Shown here piece after piece: positions 7,264 through 8,157 of a stretch of 8,157 bases of DNA. The first letter of the stretch is position 1. Each line of letters starts with the position of its first letter. The notes beneath the pieces are model-generated. The model saw nothing but the letters and a program-made list of their open reading frames with translations, was not told where the DNA came from and searched no databases. The DNA is from Desulfovibrio desulfuricans. Lineage in GTDB: Bacteria > Desulfobacterota > Desulfovibrionia > Desulfovibrionales > Desulfovibrionaceae. The translations under genes were made by a program, and so were the position numbers. The DNA is taken from assembly GCA_003251995.1 (NCBI GenBank), contig QKDT01000282.1:1-8157 (forward strand), given 5' to 3'.

Positions 7264-7293
7264 CAGGGCGGCAAAGCCGGCGCTTGTTTAGTG

Positions 7294-7339
7294 GGGCAAA
7301 ATCGCAGCACCATATCTGGCAGGTATTTGTTGTTTGCCC
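7294..7339. promoter_or_regulatory. Inverted GGGCAAA repeat, possible upstream activator site
   Basis: GGGCAAA at 7294-7300 and its exact reverse complement TTTGCCC at 7333-7339 lie upstream of the sigma-54 promoter, roughly 54 to 99 bp before the predicted transcription start. That is a distance where enhancer-binding proteins often bind. The half-site resembles GGGCAAT at 4573-4579 and the GGGCAT arms of the 4591-4609 palindrome. A seven-base match can arise by chance, so this is tentative. Confidence 0.3.
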
Positions 7340-7366
7340 TTGTGGTGGGTTTAACTGGCTGAATGT

Positions 7367-7382
7367 TGGCATGCAAGTTGCT
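7367..7382 (+). promoter_or_regulatory. Sigma-54 (-24/-12) promoter
   Basis: TGGCATGCAAGTTGCT matches the sigma-54 consensus TGGCACG-N4-TTGCW at every defined position but one (T for C in the -24 element), with the required GG-to-GC spacing. Transcription should start near 7393. That gives a leader of about 35 nt before the GTG at 7428, which has its own GGAG ribosome binding site at 7417-7420. The promoter lies in the 164-bp gap after the fusion gene, so the downstream secreted-protein gene should have its own sigma-54 control. Confidence 0.75.
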
Positions 7383-7427
7383 TGTTGCAGGTGGGTTCAA
7401 ACACCCCAATAACAATGGAGCAGTCTT

Positions 7428-8102
7428 GTGAATATTTTTAAATGCGCAGTATTGGCCCTGTGCCTTTGCCTTGGTGCTTCTGTTGCCTGTGCTCAGAACG
7501 ATCCGACCCAAGGCGATCCGCCCACCGAGACACCCAGCGGGCTGGATATTTTTTATCCTGGCATGTCCGTGCAGGATGCCCAGAAACAGGGCGCTGTTAA
7601 AGCTGAGGGCGACAAGATGACCGGCTCCGTCATGTGGAACGGTGTACACTGGGACGCAGTGCTGCTGTGTAAAAATAATGAAGTGGCAGTGGTGGGGCTT
7701 AAATCAAAGCATATTGAGGCAAAGAAAATCGCAACCTTTTTGCAGGATATGGAAGAGCGCCTTGCGGTTCCGCTCCTTCTGACTCGTGAAGCTGGCGGGA
7801 AAAAAGAACAGGCTGAATTTGTTGACGATGTTGTTAGGGGAACGGACGTCGAAGCCCTGCCAGGCATATTCAAAAAAGATGTTAAGACGTTTCTTCAGCA
7901 TGGCGAGGGTATTATGACAACGATTTTCTGCCACGAAGAAATGCTCAAAACATTTGCTGAAAACGCAAAAACAAAAAAAGTTGAAGACGAAAAATCTTTG
8001 AAAGAAAAATTTCCTGACTATCCCATGTATTCACTGCGCATCAACAAGACCACAGACGGCATCACGGTAATATCCTCGCGTTTTGCAAACGCGTTAAACT
8101 GA
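7428..8102 (+). CDS. Secreted protein of unknown function, predicted sigma-54-dependent
   Basis: 224 residues from GTG 7428, chosen because GGAG at 7417-7420 is 7 bp upstream and the protein then begins with a signal peptide (Lys5, hydrophobic core 6-19). Cleavage is most likely after ACA (20-22) by signal peptidase I. SVAC (18-21) weakly resembles a lipobox, so a lipoprotein cannot be excluded. The mature part starts with a Pro/Thr-rich linker (about 24-37). It is followed by an IFYPGMSVQDAQKQG segment and two core cysteines (Cys81, Cys168), then a Lys/Glu-rich stretch (about 178-195). No enzymatic motif is recognised. The gene lies directly behind a good sigma-54 promoter, making it the best visible output candidate for the neighbouring activator (inference). 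It shows no clear similarity by eye to the other secreted protein at 484-906. Confidence 0.82.
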   Translation: MNIFKCAVLALCLCLGASVACAQNDPTQGDPPTETPSGLDIFYPGMSVQDAQKQGAVKAEGDKMTGSVMWNGVHWDAVLLCKNNEVAVVGLKSKHIEAKKIATFLQDMEERLAVPLLLTREAGGKKEQAEFVDDVVRGTDVEALPGIFKKDVKTFLQHGEGIMTTIFCHEEMLKTFAENAKTKKVEDEKSLKEKFPDYPMYSLRINKTTDGITVISSRFANALN

Positions 8103-8134
8103 TACGCAGCCATAGTTGCCATGGAGATATTGCC

Positions 8135-8157
8135 ATGAATGCAATCGTTGTGTTTTG
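8135..8157 (+). CDS. Possible start of another gene, cut by the window edge
   Basis: ATG at 8135 follows GGAG (8123-8126) at 8 bp spacing and opens a hydrophobic frame (MNAIVVF), which could begin a signal peptide or membrane segment. Only seven codons are visible, so the product cannot be named. It starts 32 bp after the preceding stop codon and may be co-transcribed with that gene. TTGCCATG occurs twice here (8116-8123 and 8130-8137); the earlier ATG at 8121 stops after five codons and is not used as the start. Confidence 0.4.

Noticed and set aside
7268..7290. CGGCAAAGCCG hairpin after the fusion gene as a terminator
   Set aside because: The stem is only 4 bp and there is no clean T-run after it.
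7029..7649. Minus-strand open frame of 206 codons
   Set aside because: Antisense to the phosphatase C-terminus, the sigma-54 promoter and the secreted-protein signal peptide. No family features.

Overview
The window looks like a chromosomal signalling locus from a Gram-negative bacterium, most likely a sulfate-reducing deltaproteobacterium of the Desulfovibrio type. This assignment is an inference: it rests on moderate-to-high GC, Sec signal peptides on small periplasmic proteins, a sigma-54 activator, and large membrane-bound Cache/HAMP/SpoIIE-type phosphatases combined with a STAS protein. No rRNA, tRNA, transposon or CRISPR array was seen.

Layout, left to right. (1) 1-447 (+) is the 3' end of an unrecognised gene. 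(2) 484-906 (+) encodes a small secreted protein and is followed by a GC hairpin that may be a terminator (933-951). (3) 1027-1371 and 1368-3320 (+) form a two-gene unit with a GTGA stop/start overlap. It encodes a STAS anti-sigma-factor-antagonist-like protein and a membrane Cache-HAMP-SpoIIE protein whose phosphatase domain has lost key metal-ligand aspartates. (4) 3262-4545 (-) encodes a sigma-54-type AAA+ activator with a Fis helix-turn-helix. Its GAFTGA loop reads GVASGV, and its 3' end overlaps the 3' end of the preceding gene by 59 bp. (5) 4636-7263 (+), divergent from the activator, encodes a large fusion: N-terminal RsbW-like HATPase, membrane-anchored Cache sensor, HAMP, and a SpoIIE/PP2C phosphatase with its catalytic motifs intact. 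(6) 7428-8102 (+) encodes a secreted protein of unknown function behind a near-consensus sigma-54 promoter at 7367-7382. (7) 8135-8157 (+) is probably the first codons of another gene.

The parts fit a partner-switching module. The HATPase would phosphorylate the STAS protein on Ser55 and the intact SpoIIE domain would dephosphorylate it, both in response to periplasmic signals. The degenerate SpoIIE protein, translationally coupled to STAS, may be a membrane scaffold or decoy receptor rather than an enzyme. The adjacent activator has no receiver domain, so the partner switch could control it. A sigma-54 promoter occurs in front of the secreted-protein gene, so that gene is a plausible output. 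The domain calls are solid; the wiring between the proteins is inference.

Regulatory DNA is unusually readable here. The 90-bp divergent intergenic region holds a good sigma-70 promoter for the activator, and a perfect 19-bp palindrome fills its spacer. Related GGGCA half-sites recur as an inverted repeat upstream of the sigma-54 promoter.
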